From: Nitrosospira multiformis
GTDB taxonomy: Bacteria; Pseudomonadota; Gammaproteobacteria; Burkholderiales; Nitrosomonadaceae
Length of the DNA stretch: 64,000 nt
NCBI RefSeq assembly: GCF_003050865.1
Contig: NZ_QAOK01000008.1
Span: 54,474-118,473 of the forward strand
Reading direction: 5' to 3'
Under the pieces are notes generated by a model that saw only the letters and a list, made by a program, of their open reading frames with translations, had not been told where the DNA came from and did not search any database. The position numbers and the translations under genes were made by a program. The first letter of the stretch is position 1. Each line of letters opens with the position of its first letter. Of this stretch, positions 8,104-17,066 are shown one piece after another.

Positions 8104-9804
8104 ATGCAGCCAAAATTACTCTCATCCACCATGTCCCGGCGTACATTCCTGAAAGCCGCAGCGGCGACCACCGCCGCCATCGGCGCTTCTGCCCTGCCCT
8201 TCGGAGCCCAGGCGCAAGGGAAAGCGAAGTATCGGCGTTTGAACGTTCTGAATCCGGAGGCGAAGCGCGCCATCGAAAGCTACAAGAGGGCTATCGCCAG
8301 GATGCTCAAGCTCCCGCCGGAGGACCCGCGCAACTGGTATCGCATCGCGCTCACTCACACGATGGATTGCCCGCACGGGAACTGGTGGTTTCTGGTCTGG
8401 CACCGCGGCTATATCGGCTGGTTCGAGCAGATTTGCCGTGAGCTCAGCGGCGACCCACAGTTTGCCCTCCCTTACTGGGATTGGACAGAGAATACGGACC
8501 CCAACAGTCCCTTTCAGGCACGCGTGCCCGCTGTCATGTTCGACGATGTGCTCACCCCCGCTCATCCGGCCTATATTGCAAATTCGCGCGAGTTTCAGAA
8601 CCGCTTTCGCGGGGTAATCGCCAAGGCGGATTACTGGAAGCGCATTTGTGGGCCGAATGGTGAATTCGACGATGAGACGCAGTATGGTCAGCTCCTCGCC
8701 CGGGGAATCCGCTCCCCTGAGGATCTGTGGTTTGATATGCTCAATGACCCGAGAGGCCGCTTTTTTTTCGATCTGAAACAGGCGCGCGGCGCGACCCGGG
8801 AAAAGCCGGAGCTCGATGGAAAAACAACGAAGGCCGTCTCCCTGCAAACATTGCTGGACGCGCTGGCCCCCCGCGATTTCCTCACGTTTGCCAGCCCGAA
8901 GACCCTTGGTCACAGCGCCCTCACCGGATTTGGCGTGCTGGAAGGACAGCCGCACAACAGGGTGCACAACTGCGTCGGCGGCATCTTTACCGATCCCAAA
9001 GGCAACACCACCAACAACGGCGGCTTCATGCAGGCTAATCTTTCGCCTGTCGACCCGCTTTTTTTCCTGCACCATGCGAATATCGACCGGCTTTGGGACG
9101 TATGGACCCGCAAGCAGTTGGCGAGGGGATATCCTGCCCTGCCCGAAGGCGTGGATTTCGACGCCTGGTCGAGAGAACCGTTTCTGTTCTTTGTCGATGC
9201 AAAGGGAAAGCCGGTGAAGAAAAGAACCGCCGGGGACTACGCGACTATCGGGGATTTCAATTACGATTACGAGCCCGGCTCCGGCGAGGAGGTGGTTGCG
9301 CCTCCCATGTTCGCCTCACTGATGAGCACAGCCGTACCCTCCGAGAGCACCAGGGCCCAGATCAGCCGCTCCGTGGTGAGTGGAGAGCAGGCGGCAAGCG
9401 CTATCGTGACACTTCCGTCTCCGCTGCTTGGCCTGCGTGCAAAGGCGGAAGCGCCGCGATTGTATGCAAAGATCACCCTGGCGCTGCCGCCGCTGGCGCA
9501 CCATCATGATTTTGCCGTGATGGTGGATGATGGGAACAGTCGAACGGACCCATCAAGTCCTCACTACGTCGGCACGCTCTCCATGTTCGGTCATCACACC
9601 ATACAGGCCCCGGTTACCTTTACCGTGCCTTTATCGGGCACGATCGAGGCAATGCGGCAGAACGCGCAGCTTACAGCCAGCGGGGCCTTGAATATCCGGA
9701 TTGTTTCGGAGCGAATGGTAAAACCGGGAGTACTTACGGCAACACATGGCCATGGCGCGGAACCGAAGGCGGAGGTACTTTCCATTGTTGTGGAGGCGCA
9801 TTGA
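8104..9804 (+). CDS. Tat-exported tyrosinase (polyphenol oxidase, type 3 copper)
   Basis: A 566-residue protein. It begins with a twin-arginine signal, SRRTFLK at 11-17 then a hydrophobic run ending AQAQG, so it should be folded with copper in the cytosol and exported by Tat. The two copper sites are visible: CuA His85, His91, His100 (in THTMDCPHG and VWHRGY) and CuB His284, His288, His324 (GQPHNRVHN and FLHHANIDRLWD). The conserved PYWDW follows CuA. A C-terminal domain of about 200 residues (from about 365) is a beta-rich extension like that of plant polyphenol oxidases. It would oxidise phenols to quinones with oxygen. It is coupled to the next gene by a 4-base overlap. Confidence 0.9.
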   Translation: MQPKLLSSTMSRRTFLKAAAATTAAIGASALPFGAQAQGKAKYRRLNVLNPEAKRAIESYKRAIARMLKLPPEDPRNWYRIALTHTMDCPHGNWWFLVWHRGYIGWFEQICRELSGDPQFALPYWDWTENTDPNSPFQARVPAVMFDDVLTPAHPAYIANSREFQNRFRGVIAKADYWKRICGPNGEFDDETQYGQLLARGIRSPEDLWFDMLNDPRGRFFFDLKQARGATREKPELDGKTTKAVSLQTLLDALAPRDFLTFASPKTLGHSALTGFGVLEGQPHNRVHNCVGGIFTDPKGNTTNNGGFMQANLSPVDPLFFLHHANIDRLWDVWTRKQLARGYPALPEGVDFDAWSREPFLFFVDAKGKPVKKRTAGDYATIGDFNYDYEPGSGEEVVAPPMFASLMSTAVPSESTRAQISRSVVSGEQAASAIVTLPSPLLGLRAKAEAPRLYAKITLALPPLAHHHDFAVMVDDGNSRTDPSSPHYVGTLSMFGHHTIQAPVTFTVPLSGTIEAMRQNAQLTASGALNIRIVSERMVKPGVLTATHGHGAEPKAEVLSIVVEAH

Positions 9805-10244
9805 CTGCGGCGACATGCAGAAGGCAGCTACGCTTCGCCACGGTAATTGCTGTTCTGATATTCTCATCCATACTGGGAAATGGCGCTTTTGCGCAGATGG
9901 AGACGCAACAGGGCGTGATCGAACTCACGCTTCCGCGCCCGGTTTCCGGCAATGAAAAGGTCTGGGTTGAAGTACGTACGCGCGCACTTCCCAAACGCGC
10001 GGAAATCCGCGTCACCGCGCCGGATGGAACTCTGCTCGGCACGATATCGCCGTACGGAGCACCAGGGACACCACGCCATGAAGCAGCAACTGCAACCTAC
10101 ACCATTCCTCTTCCCACGAGCGCGGTCTCGGATGACCACGTAGAGTTGTACCTGGAAGTGGATGAACCGGACAAGCCACCACGCGCCCCATGGCCGGTTG
10201 AGGTGGAAAGTCTCAATCTGGTTTATGTACCGGTCAACGACTGA
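9801..10244 (+). CDS. small exported protein coupled to the tyrosinase
   Basis: 147 residues, starting at TTG 9801, which overlaps the tyrosinase stop by four bases and thus implies translational coupling. This start gives a good signal peptide (residues about 12-31, ending GNGAFAQ); a later Met at residue 33 would remove it. The mature part is beta-rich with Pro and charged residues and ends YVPVND. No family recognised. By context it may be a partner or copper-delivery helper of the tyrosinase, as caddie proteins are in Streptomyces, but it lacks a visible His/Met copper motif, so this is speculative. Confidence 0.7.
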   Translation: MTAATCRRQLRFATVIAVLIFSSILGNGAFAQMETQQGVIELTLPRPVSGNEKVWVEVRTRALPKRAEIRVTAPDGTLLGTISPYGAPGTPRHEAATATYTIPLPTSAVSDDHVELYLEVDEPDKPPRAPWPVEVESLNLVYVPVND

Positions 10245-10289
10245 CCCAGCTATTCCTGCATCGACCAGGCACCGGATAATATCCCTTAT

Positions 10290-10769
10290 TCACTTTGCTC
10301 CGGATAGATTCCGCAGCAGCCGCAGATCGCTCTTGAGGCTTTCCGGTTGACCTATCCGGATTCTGCGAAAATCGGGGTGTGCCGGGTTGAGCAGCAGGTT
10401 CCGCTCAGCGGGAATTACAACACTGGGAACATCCAGCACGCAGTATCTGGCCTCATGCAGCCATCGGCTGCCGATTTCCTCGAGGTTTTTACGGCTCTCG
10501 AGAGTTCGCCAGTTCTCAGAGAGCTGTTCGGCATCGATTTCCAGTCTGGGGATATCGCCAGGAATTTCCGCGGGAATCAGGAGATAATTGGCGCGCAGCG
10601 GCTCGTCCTGGACGAGCATTTCGAGAAAGGCGAGTGACCTGCTCTGCGCCGTGTACACTACCGGCTCGCCCTTGCGATTCCAGCGGCCGCCGAACAACCG
10701 CGCACCCTCACCGGAAAATGCGGAAGCGGCGAAGCGGTGTGTGACGATACGCCACACCGTCAACTTCAA
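10290..10769 (-). CDS. RES-domain toxin (NAD+-degrading, type II TA)
   Basis: 159 residues with the RES family signature: an Arg near the N-terminus (WRIV), the segment RLFGGRWNRKGEPVVYTA with its Gly/Arg/Trp/Tyr residues, and a conserved Glu in the helix SRSLAFLEML. RES toxins (Res, MbcT) break down NAD+ and arrest growth until neutralised by the cognate Xre/ParS-type antitoxin. The upstream gene is exactly such an antitoxin and overlaps this one by four bases (10766-10769), the usual coupled order with antitoxin first. All three key residue types (Arg, Tyr, Glu) are present, so it looks active. Confidence 0.9.
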   Translation of the reverse strand: MKLTVWRIVTHRFAASAFSGEGARLFGGRWNRKGEPVVYTAQSRSLAFLEMLVQDEPLRANYLLIPAEIPGDIPRLEIDAEQLSENWRTLESRKNLEEIGSRWLHEARYCVLDVPSVVIPAERNLLLNPAHPDFRRIRIGQPESLKSDLRLLRNLSGAK

Positions 10770-11224
10770 GTGAAAATACCGTGCTCGATCCGGCCAAGAA
10801 TAGTCATCACTGAATCGGCGCCAAGATCAGTATCCAGCATGGACAGGGGTGTGGCCCCCCCCAGGCTGGCGTTAGGGGACTTGATCCAGTCCAGCGCCAG
10901 GGATCCGTCCTCAAACACCTCGCCGGCACGTTCAACAACCCGCGCCAGGCGCAGCAGTTTGCCGGATTCCTCACAGTTGAGCACTCCCTCTTTTTTTCGC
11001 CGCACCAGCGTGCGCTCCGGGATATCCAGTGCGCGGGAGAGTTCGCCCTGCCGCAGGTCCACAAGCCCCAAGACTGCATCGATCGCCGGGGCGGGAATGC
11101 CCCTGCGCACAAGCTCTATCCACTCGACCGCGGAACGTGGATCAGCGTGGAGTATCTGCTTGCCGCCCAGAACCTTCGAGGCGGAAAACGGCTTGCGGGC
11201 GACTGAGGAGGAGAAAGATGTCAT
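10766..11224 (-). CDS. Xre/MbcA/ParS-type antitoxin of the RES toxin
   Basis: About 152 residues from the ATG at 11222-11224. The middle is a helix-turn-helix-like region (DLRQGELSRALDIPERTLVRRKKEGVL) and the C-terminal half is the MbcA/ParS toxin-binding domain (SGKLLRLARVVERAGEVFE, then LALDWIKSPNASLGGATPLSML), a signature ending near LLDTD-like residues. It binds and blocks the RES toxin and represses the shared promoter. A longer frame reaching 11371 exists, but its extra residues look non-coding. Two palindromes at 11261-11291 lie in the right place for autoregulation. Confidence 0.88.
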   Translation of the reverse strand: MTSFSSSVARKPFSASKVLGGKQILHADPRSAVEWIELVRRGIPAPAIDAVLGLVDLRQGELSRALDIPERTLVRRKKEGVLNCEESGKLLRLARVVERAGEVFEDGSLALDWIKSPNASLGGATPLSMLDTDLGADSVMTILGRIEHGIFT

Positions 11225-11260
11225 AAAAATGATGATAAAGCGGTATCGGGAAAAATGCAA

Positions 11261-11291
11261 GCCATATGGCGTCCAATATATGCAAAATTGG
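11261..11291 (-). promoter_or_regulatory. candidate operator of the RES/Xre pair
   Basis: Two adjacent symmetric elements lie 37-67 bases before the antitoxin ATG: a perfect 10-base palindrome GCCATATGGC (11261-11270) and CCAAT-N9-ATTGG (11273-11277 with 11287-11291). Such sites fit dimeric Xre binding and autoregulation. No binding data; inference from position. Confidence 0.45.
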
Positions 11292-11420
11292 CGATTTAAA
11301 TCTTTTATAGCCCAAAGATGATCGAAGCAGGAGTTTTCAATACGCCCGGATGAACTACAAATGGCGGCCATAGGGTCAGTCTGCGAACGTGCACGGCTTA
11401 TTTTCGCGGTACCTTTGGGG

Positions 11421-12428
11421 TCACTCGATATTCTGCGCTTGAGAGTCTTTGAACGAACTGGAAATCGCCCGGGTTCTGGTTCGAAGCTCGCTCACCGTTC
11501 GACCGACCCTGCGGCGAAGAAGGGTGCGCAAGGTTGCACCATCTGCATAGCCGACCTGGGCAGCAATCGCGTCTACATTGTCGTTGCTCGTCCCCAGGAG
11601 ATATACAGCACGCTCAATACGAAGATCCTGAAAATAAGAAAGCGGAGATTTTCCCAGCACAGCCTTTAGCCGACGCGAAAGCGTTCTCTCGCTTGTACCT
11701 GTCGCAGTGGCTGCTTCGCTCAGCGAGAAACGTTCACCCAGCCTGTGGCGAGCCCAGCTTTCGAAGCGCTGGACCAGTGGATCGGTATGTGCAAGGTGAT
11801 CAGGAATTGCAAAAACTGCCTGTGACGCTCGTGGTTCTATCAACAGATAACGCGCTGTCATTTCTGCGAGTGTGGGACTGCTTTGGCGTATAAGCCAAAG
11901 CGCCAGATCGATATGCGCCAGGGCAGCACCCGCAGTAACCAACCCAGGCGAGCTTACCACCATGCGCGATTCCTCCAGGCGCACCCGGGGATAACGTTCA
12001 CGAAACAAGGGGGTAAGCCACCATGATGTGGTAGCACTTCGGTCATTGAGAAGCAAAGTATCGGCAAGAACGAAGGTTCCAGTGCAGGCGGCGCCGATAA
12101 GAACCTCCTCTCTGGACCACTGTCGCAAAAGATCGCCCGCCTCGCACACATCCGGCCGCTCAAGCGCCAACCGCAGCGTTTCCGGCATTTTTGCCCCAAG
12201 TGCGGGAATCAATACCACATCCGGAGGACCGCATCGCGACGCTGACACTACCGGTACAGAAAATCCCTGACTGGTACGAATACTCCGGCGCATACCCACG
12301 ATAGTCAGGTCAAATCGCGTCAATACGTTGCCAGAAACCGCGAGATCGTTCGCGATACTCAGTGTATCCAGGAGCGTTGATAATCCAGTGTCAAAAACCT
12401 GATCGAGCGCAAGAATATGAATATGCAT
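11421..12428 (-). CDS. GlxA-family (DJ-1/PfpI plus AraC) transcriptional regulator
   Basis: 335 residues with two domains. Residues about 1-190 are a DJ-1/PfpI-like domain (MHIHILALDQVFDTGLSTLLD, then the nucleophile-elbow region IGAACTGTFVLADTLLL). Residues about 220-320 are an AraC/XylS double helix-turn-helix (FSLSEAATATGTSERTLSRRLKAV and IAAQVGYADGATLRTLLRRRVG). It starts at ATG 12426-12428 and diverges from the small monooxygenase-fold gene at 12530; the ~100-base gap probably holds its binding site. Ligand unknown. Confidence 0.9.
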   Translation of the reverse strand: MHIHILALDQVFDTGLSTLLDTLSIANDLAVSGNVLTRFDLTIVGMRRSIRTSQGFSVPVVSASRCGPPDVVLIPALGAKMPETLRLALERPDVCEAGDLLRQWSREEVLIGAACTGTFVLADTLLLNDRSATTSWWLTPLFRERYPRVRLEESRMVVSSPGLVTAGAALAHIDLALWLIRQSSPTLAEMTARYLLIEPRASQAVFAIPDHLAHTDPLVQRFESWARHRLGERFSLSEAATATGTSERTLSRRLKAVLGKSPLSYFQDLRIERAVYLLGTSNDNVDAIAAQVGYADGATLRTLLRRRVGRTVSELRTRTRAISSSFKDSQAQNIE

Positions 12429-12529
12429 GGCGTAAATTATATCAAAATTGTCAATATCGCCACTTGGCAGAAATCCTCCTGATATTTAAAGTCTGAGCCT
12501 TATTGTTCAACATGAGAAAGGACATCAAG

Positions 12530-12832
12530 ATGGTAACAGTTGCGCTGTTTGTGCGGTTACAAGCCAAACCGGGAAAGGAAGCGGACGTAGAAAGCTTTCT
12601 CAAGCAAGGACTTTCAATGGCAAATCAGGAAACCACCACACCGATCTGGTTTGCCCTGCGGCTCGGCCCATCGACTTTTGGTATTTTTGATGCATTTGCG
12701 GACGAGGCTGGAAGATCAGCGCATTTGTCCGGTCCCATCGCTGCCGCACTGATGGCAAATGCAGCCGATTTGCTGGCTGAGCCACCGCAAATCGAGCATG
12801 TGGATATCCTTGGCGTCAAACTCCCAAGCTGA
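12530..12832 (+). CDS. antibiotic-biosynthesis-monooxygenase-fold (ABM) protein
   Basis: 100 residues from ATG 12530, which has AAAGGA eight bases upstream; the in-frame TTG/ATG at 12503 and 12512 are less likely. The sequence VALFVRLQAKPGKEADVESFLKQ is the start of the dimeric ferredoxin-like ABM fold, and IEHVDILGVKLPS the end. Proteins of this size oxidise quinols or small aromatics, or act as scavenging oxygenases without cofactor. Its divergent neighbour is a GlxA-type regulator, which likely controls it. Substrate unknown. Confidence 0.8.
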   Translation: MVTVALFVRLQAKPGKEADVESFLKQGLSMANQETTTPIWFALRLGPSTFGIFDAFADEAGRSAHLSGPIAAALMANAADLLAEPPQIEHVDILGVKLPS

Positions 12833-12859
12833 ACTGGAAAAGTGAAAAAATAAAAAGAA

Positions 12860-12887
12860 AGCGGTGAACGCGGGCGCGTTCACCGCT
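12860..12887 (-). terminator. rho-independent terminator
   Basis: A perfect 12-bp stem (12860-12871 with 12876-12887) and a 4-base GGGC loop. On the minus strand it is followed by TTTCTTTTTATTTTTT, so it should terminate leftward transcripts (the hydrolase gene ending at 13120). The same stem may slow rightward transcripts from the ABM gene, but there is no T-tract on that side. Confidence 0.75.
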
Positions 12888-13119
12888 GGGACGCTGGGAA
12901 GGAGGCAGGGCAGGTTCTGCAGTTAAAGCCTTTGTACTCCTTCATCAGCGCCTGGGCCTTCAAGCAGCGTTAAGACTGGACTTATAAATGGCTGCGCCAG
13001 CGTCGCCCTGCCTGTATCTGAAGTACGGAAATATCCTGATTGCCACATAATTCCTGCAACTTGCTGTTTCCAGCCCTCTCTCATTCGAGACTACAAAAAC
13101 CAGCATACTCCGGGGCGCA

Positions 13120-13911
13120 TCATCTTGCCTTGAATACCTCGGCCAGGAAGCGTTCCGTCTCCCTCCACGAGGCCTTGTCAGCTTGCGCGTCATAAGCGAG
13201 CGGCAAATTGAATTTGCGCCCGTAGTCATCGGCCTCGGGGTTGGTAAAACTGTGCTTGGCGCCTGGAAATGTAACCGCCTTGTAGTTTACTCCGGCATTC
13301 TCCATTTCCCTCTTGAATGCCGTTACCTGCTCCGCGGGTATCATGGGATCAGCCGTGCCGGTAAAAGAGATAATCTGCGCCTTCACCTTGCCCCTTTGGG
13401 CAGGGTGCTCGGTCGCCAGACCGCCATGAAAACTGGCCACACCTTTCAAATCTTCGCCCTGGCGAGCCATTTCCAGGGCGACGCTGCCGCCGAAACAATA
13501 ACCCAGCGCCGCGATGTTCTTCGGATCGACATTCTCCTGCTTCTGCAGGAAATTCAGGGCAGCTTCAAAGCGTTTTTTCGCCAACGGTAGATTTTTCTTC
13601 AGTTCTCCCGAATATCTGGAGGCCTCATCCGGATGGTGAGCCTGTCTGCCCTCGCCGTACATGTCGACTGCCAGCGCGGTGTAGCCCAGTTCCGCCAGCA
13701 TCTTTGCGCGTTTTCGCGCGTAATCGTCGAGACCCCACCATTCATGCACCACCAGCACCGCGGGGTGGTTATGTGTTATTGCATCATCATATGCAAGGTA
13801 ACCTTTGAGTGCCGTGCCATTGGCGGTGTAGGTAACTTCCTTCCCCTGTATGGCAGCCTGGGTCAGGGAACTCAAGAAAAACAATGCAGCGGCTGAGATG
13901 ATTTTTTTCAT
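13120..13911 (-). CDS. exported dienelactone hydrolase family protein
   Basis: 263 residues from ATG 13909-13911, giving a signal peptide (MKKIISAAALFFLSSLTQAA). The alpha/beta-hydrolase triad of the DLH family is visible: Cys in GYCFGGS, Asp in TGTADPMIP, and His in GAKHSFTNP; HEWWGL is the usual oxyanion-side motif. Such enzymes hydrolyse lactones or esters; periplasmic versions are widespread with unknown natural substrate. An upstream in-frame start near 14028 would destroy the signal. It diverges from the DHH phosphoesterase gene. Confidence 0.88.
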   Translation of the reverse strand: MKKIISAAALFFLSSLTQAAIQGKEVTYTANGTALKGYLAYDDAITHNHPAVLVVHEWWGLDDYARKRAKMLAELGYTALAVDMYGEGRQAHHPDEASRYSGELKKNLPLAKKRFEAALNFLQKQENVDPKNIAALGYCFGGSVALEMARQGEDLKGVASFHGGLATEHPAQRGKVKAQIISFTGTADPMIPAEQVTAFKREMENAGVNYKAVTFPGAKHSFTNPEADDYGRKFNLPLAYDAQADKASWRETERFLAEVFKAR

Positions 13912-14063
13912 GATGAACTCATTGTGCGGCGGGTTGATTAAATTTATTGATGATGTGAGTATAGTCGAGGCCTGTGGACCACCCAAATCGAAAAATAACG
14001 AACAATGGAATCCGGGTGAGTGGATCATGGAGCTATCCAGTTGTGGGATATTGAAAATTCAAT

Positions 14064-15017
14064 ATGAATCATCACGTTTTTAATGGGGATGCAGACGGTC
14101 TTTGTGCCGTCCATCAGCTTCTGCTGGACAATCCTGTTCGAACGGAATTGGTGACAGGGTTAAAGCGCGATATCCGGCTGCTCGAGCGGGTCAAGGCTCA
14201 CGCAGGCGAACGGGTCACTGTGCTCGACATCTCTCTGAACAGCAATCGTGCTGCCCTCATGCAATTGCTGGAGGCCGGCGTAGCTGTCGAGTATTTCGAC
14301 CATCATTATGCCGGGGAGATACCTGTCCATCCCGATTTGACCACGCACATCGATACATCTGCCGGGATATGCACAAGCCTGCTGGTCGACCGGCATCTGG
14401 AAGGCAAATACCGTTTTTGGGCGATTGCCGCAGCCTTTGGGGATAACATCAGCGAAAGTGCCAATAGACTCGCGCTACAGAATGAACTTGTCCAACCGCA
14501 GATAGAGAAACTCGCGCACCTGGGTGAATGCCTTAATTACAACAGCTACGGCGAGACTCTGGAAGATTTACACTTTCATCCCCTTGCGCTGTATGAGGCA
14601 ATGGCGCCCTACCCCGATCCATTCGATTTTATCGCTGAATCGGTTGCCTTCAAGGAGCTTGCAGCAGGGTTTGGGGAGGATATCCGCATGACCTCCTCGT
14701 TGCGCCCCCTGCTCCAGCAGCCGCGTCACTCTGCTTATCTCCTTCCGGATGCGGCATGGGCAAGGCGGGTAAGCGGTGTTTTTGCAAACAAACTTGCGAA
14801 CGACAACCCGGCATGCGCTCATGCGGTTATCACGATCAATCGGGCGGGTGGCTACAAGGTAAGTGTGCGAGCGCCATTGGCGAACCCTGAGGGTGCCGAC
14901 ATGCTCTGCATGAAGTTTGAAACAGGGGGAGGACGCAAGGCAGCCGGCGGAATCAACAATTTGCCCGAAAACGCGCTCGATACCTTCCTTGCCCGGTTCG
15001 CAGAGCAGTTTGGCTAA
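14064..15017 (+). CDS. DHH-family phosphoesterase
   Basis: 317 residues. The DHH metal-site motifs are in order: NGDADG (7-12), VLDISLN (53-59), FDHH (78-81), and the C-terminal DHHA1-type GGGRKAAGGIN near residue 290. The family includes nanoRNase and cyclic-dinucleotide or pyrophosphate hydrolases that use Mn or Mg. Length and the N-terminal HVFNGDADGLCA resemble stand-alone proteobacterial DHH proteins of undefined substrate. The start ATG follows AATATG with no strong ribosome site. Next downstream gene is in the same direction, 68 bases away. Confidence 0.85.
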   Translation: MNHHVFNGDADGLCAVHQLLLDNPVRTELVTGLKRDIRLLERVKAHAGERVTVLDISLNSNRAALMQLLEAGVAVEYFDHHYAGEIPVHPDLTTHIDTSAGICTSLLVDRHLEGKYRFWAIAAAFGDNISESANRLALQNELVQPQIEKLAHLGECLNYNSYGETLEDLHFHPLALYEAMAPYPDPFDFIAESVAFKELAAGFGEDIRMTSSLRPLLQQPRHSAYLLPDAAWARRVSGVFANKLANDNPACAHAVITINRAGGYKVSVRAPLANPEGADMLCMKFETGGGRKAAGGINNLPENALDTFLARFAEQFG

Positions 15018-15085
15018 TACGCCTGGTTAATATTGGCCACTACCCTCTACCCTCAAATCTGCCGGCCAGGTTATCGATCATCGTC

Positions 15086-16714
15086 ATGAAAGATTCGATC
15101 AATCAAGCTAAGAGGCCGCCTGATATCCCGCAGGCTGATGGAGACGTTCAAGGCAGATTAATCACTGCCTTGCTGGATCCTCGCCGCTACCCTCACCCGG
15201 CAAAACGTGTGCAAGTAATGGAGACGCACATTTCGTGGGTACTGCTGGCGGGACGCTATGCCTATAAAATAAAGAAGTCAGTCGATCTGGGCTTCCTCGA
15301 CTTTACCGATTTGTCATCACGCCGCCATTATTGCGAAGAGGAATTACGCCTCAACCGGCGTCTTGCACCCCAACTCTATCTGGGTGTCATTCCCCTCGGC
15401 GGTACGGCTGAAATGCCGGAAATCGGCGCTGAACCGGCTATCGAATATGCAGTGAAAATGCGCCGCTTCGCTGCCTCCCAACAACTGGACAGGCTTGCCG
15501 AGCACGGCAAGATTTTGCCGGAGCATATGGATAGCCTGGCGGCAAAGATCGCACATTTTCATAATGGTCTGTCATCGGCTGAACCTGCGGCCGGGCTTGG
15601 GTCGGCCACTGCGACACAGGCAACAGTATTGCAGGCTTTCAAGCAATTACAGGCTGGGCTGGCTGGCACTGAAAATGAAGCCCGGATGGCCGGATTGCGC
15701 CAGGCCATCGAGACTGAGTATGACGTACGCAAGGAGCATCTGGAACGGCGGCTTGCCGAGGGTTTTGTGCGTGAATGTCACGGCGATCTGCATCTGGGCA
15801 ACATTGCGCTCATTCGCGGACAATCCGTTCCCTTCGACTGTATCGAATTCAGCCCCTCGCTACGCTGGATCGATGTAATGAACGAAGTCGCCTTTACCGT
15901 CATGGACCTGCTGCATCGCCAGCGGTCTGAACTTGCCTATCGCTTCCTCAATGCCTATCTGGAAGCTACGGGTGATTATGGCGGCGTGCCCTTGCTGCCT
16001 TTCTATCTCACCTATCGCGCTGCAGTGCGCGCGATGGTTAGCGCCATTCGCGCCGGTCAGAGCAATCTCTCCAAACGGGACAAGGCAGCCGCGCTGGCAT
16101 CCTGCAGTAGTTTTCTTGATCTCGCCACAGCATGCCTTGCACAACAGCGTCCCGCCCTGATCATTACCCACGGTTTGCCGGGGTCGGGCAAAACGACTTT
16201 CTCGCAAGCAGCACTGGAACGACTGCAAGCTATACGCATACGCTCGGATGTGGAGCGCAAGCGTTTATTCGGATTGGCCGCGTTGGCAGACAGCCGCTCC
16301 CATACAGGCGGCATTTACCATGCGGAGGCTACAGCACGAACTTATGCGCGGCTCCATGATTTGGCCCGAGCACTGCTGGCAGCGGGCTTTCCGGTAATCG
16401 TGGATGCCGCCTTTCTGAAACGGGAAGAGCGTGAGCATTTCCGAATGCTCGCGGATGAACTAGCGGCCCCGTTTGCGATTGCATCCCTGAAAGCGTCATC
16501 CGAGATAATGCAAAGCCGTATCGTAAAACGGCAAAGCGAATCAAACGATGCCTCCGAGGCTGATCTGGGAGTATTGAAACTGTTACAGGAAAAAGAAGAA
16601 GTGCTGGCGCCGCAGGAACAGGCTTACACAGTAGAGTTCGTCAATGAGAAAGAAGGTTTTGGCAGCGAGGATAGCGCCTGGAAGAAACTGGAGCGGTTGC
16701 TGGATGGAAGATAA
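15086..16714 (+). CDS. APH-like kinase fused to a P-loop kinase domain
   Basis: 542 residues. Residues about 30-345 form an aminoglycoside-phosphotransferase-like domain with the catalytic loop CHGDLHLGN (231-239) and metal Asp in the following FDCIEF. Residues about 355-542 form an AAA_33/zeta-toxin-like P-loop domain with GLPGSGKTT (363-371) and a conserved IRSDVERKRLFG. This fusion is widespread in proteobacteria and unassigned; both halves look catalytically intact. It should phosphorylate a small molecule or protein in the cytosol. It may be co-transcribed with the DHH gene. Confidence 0.85.
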   Translation: MKDSINQAKRPPDIPQADGDVQGRLITALLDPRRYPHPAKRVQVMETHISWVLLAGRYAYKIKKSVDLGFLDFTDLSSRRHYCEEELRLNRRLAPQLYLGVIPLGGTAEMPEIGAEPAIEYAVKMRRFAASQQLDRLAEHGKILPEHMDSLAAKIAHFHNGLSSAEPAAGLGSATATQATVLQAFKQLQAGLAGTENEARMAGLRQAIETEYDVRKEHLERRLAEGFVRECHGDLHLGNIALIRGQSVPFDCIEFSPSLRWIDVMNEVAFTVMDLLHRQRSELAYRFLNAYLEATGDYGGVPLLPFYLTYRAAVRAMVSAIRAGQSNLSKRDKAAALASCSSFLDLATACLAQQRPALIITHGLPGSGKTTFSQAALERLQAIRIRSDVERKRLFGLAALADSRSHTGGIYHAEATARTYARLHDLARALLAAGFPVIVDAAFLKREEREHFRMLADELAAPFAIASLKASSEIMQSRIVKRQSESNDASEADLGVLKLLQEKEEVLAPQEQAYTVEFVNEKEGFGSEDSAWKKLERLLDGR

Positions 16715-17066
16715 CTCCAACTGTTACTGTTGTTTCAACAAATCAGGCAGCTCTCGTTGATCTTGTTCGCCCCGGCAGGGCTATTGACCGAGCAGAGCCC
16801 GGCCTGCTACGGGGTTGAGCACTGCTCGATTCTTCGACTACCGCCCCTCCCATCCCTCTTCCCGGGGGAGAGGGAGCCTGAGGAGCGTGCTCCACGAACT
16901 GGATTTCTTCCAACACATCACCTAATCTTGATAGAGGAACTTCGAACAAGCCCGACCGGGGGACAGCCTCATGGCTGATCCCCATGTTCCTATGTTCTCC
17001 CATGTTCTTTACGCTACAGCGATGCTGTCTTGACATGCGCTTGCCGCCCATTCGCCGACTATTGCC
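16715..17066. other. intergenic with palindromes
   Basis: 352 bases. It holds a CCCTCT/AGAGGG palindrome (16854-16874), a hairpin with paired GGGG..AGCC and GGCT..CCCC at about 16961-16984, and a repeat of CATGTTC before the peptidase gene. No protein gene or RNA gene recognised; the promoter of the following operon should lie here. Confidence 0.4.
16854..16874. repeat. CT/AG-rich intergenic palindrome, copy 1
   Basis: CCCTCTTCCC followed by GGGGGAGAGGG gives a hairpin with one bulge. It resembles the palindromes at 38987-39013 and 40450-40475 and seems to be a dispersed intergenic element. Confidence 0.5.

Noticed and set aside
9864..10139. Minus-strand frame over the tyrosinase partner
   Set aside because: Shadow of the coupled exported protein; no independent features.
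10737..11321. Plus-strand 194-codon frame over the antitoxin
   Set aside because: Antisense to the Xre/ParS-type gene, Arg/Ser-rich shadow composition, no ribosome site.
12890..12990. Short minus-strand frame with two Cys before a stop, resembling the end of a cytochrome-like gene
   Set aside because: Only about 25 codons, with a stop directly upstream and no ribosome site. It lies beside a terminator, so most likely chance.
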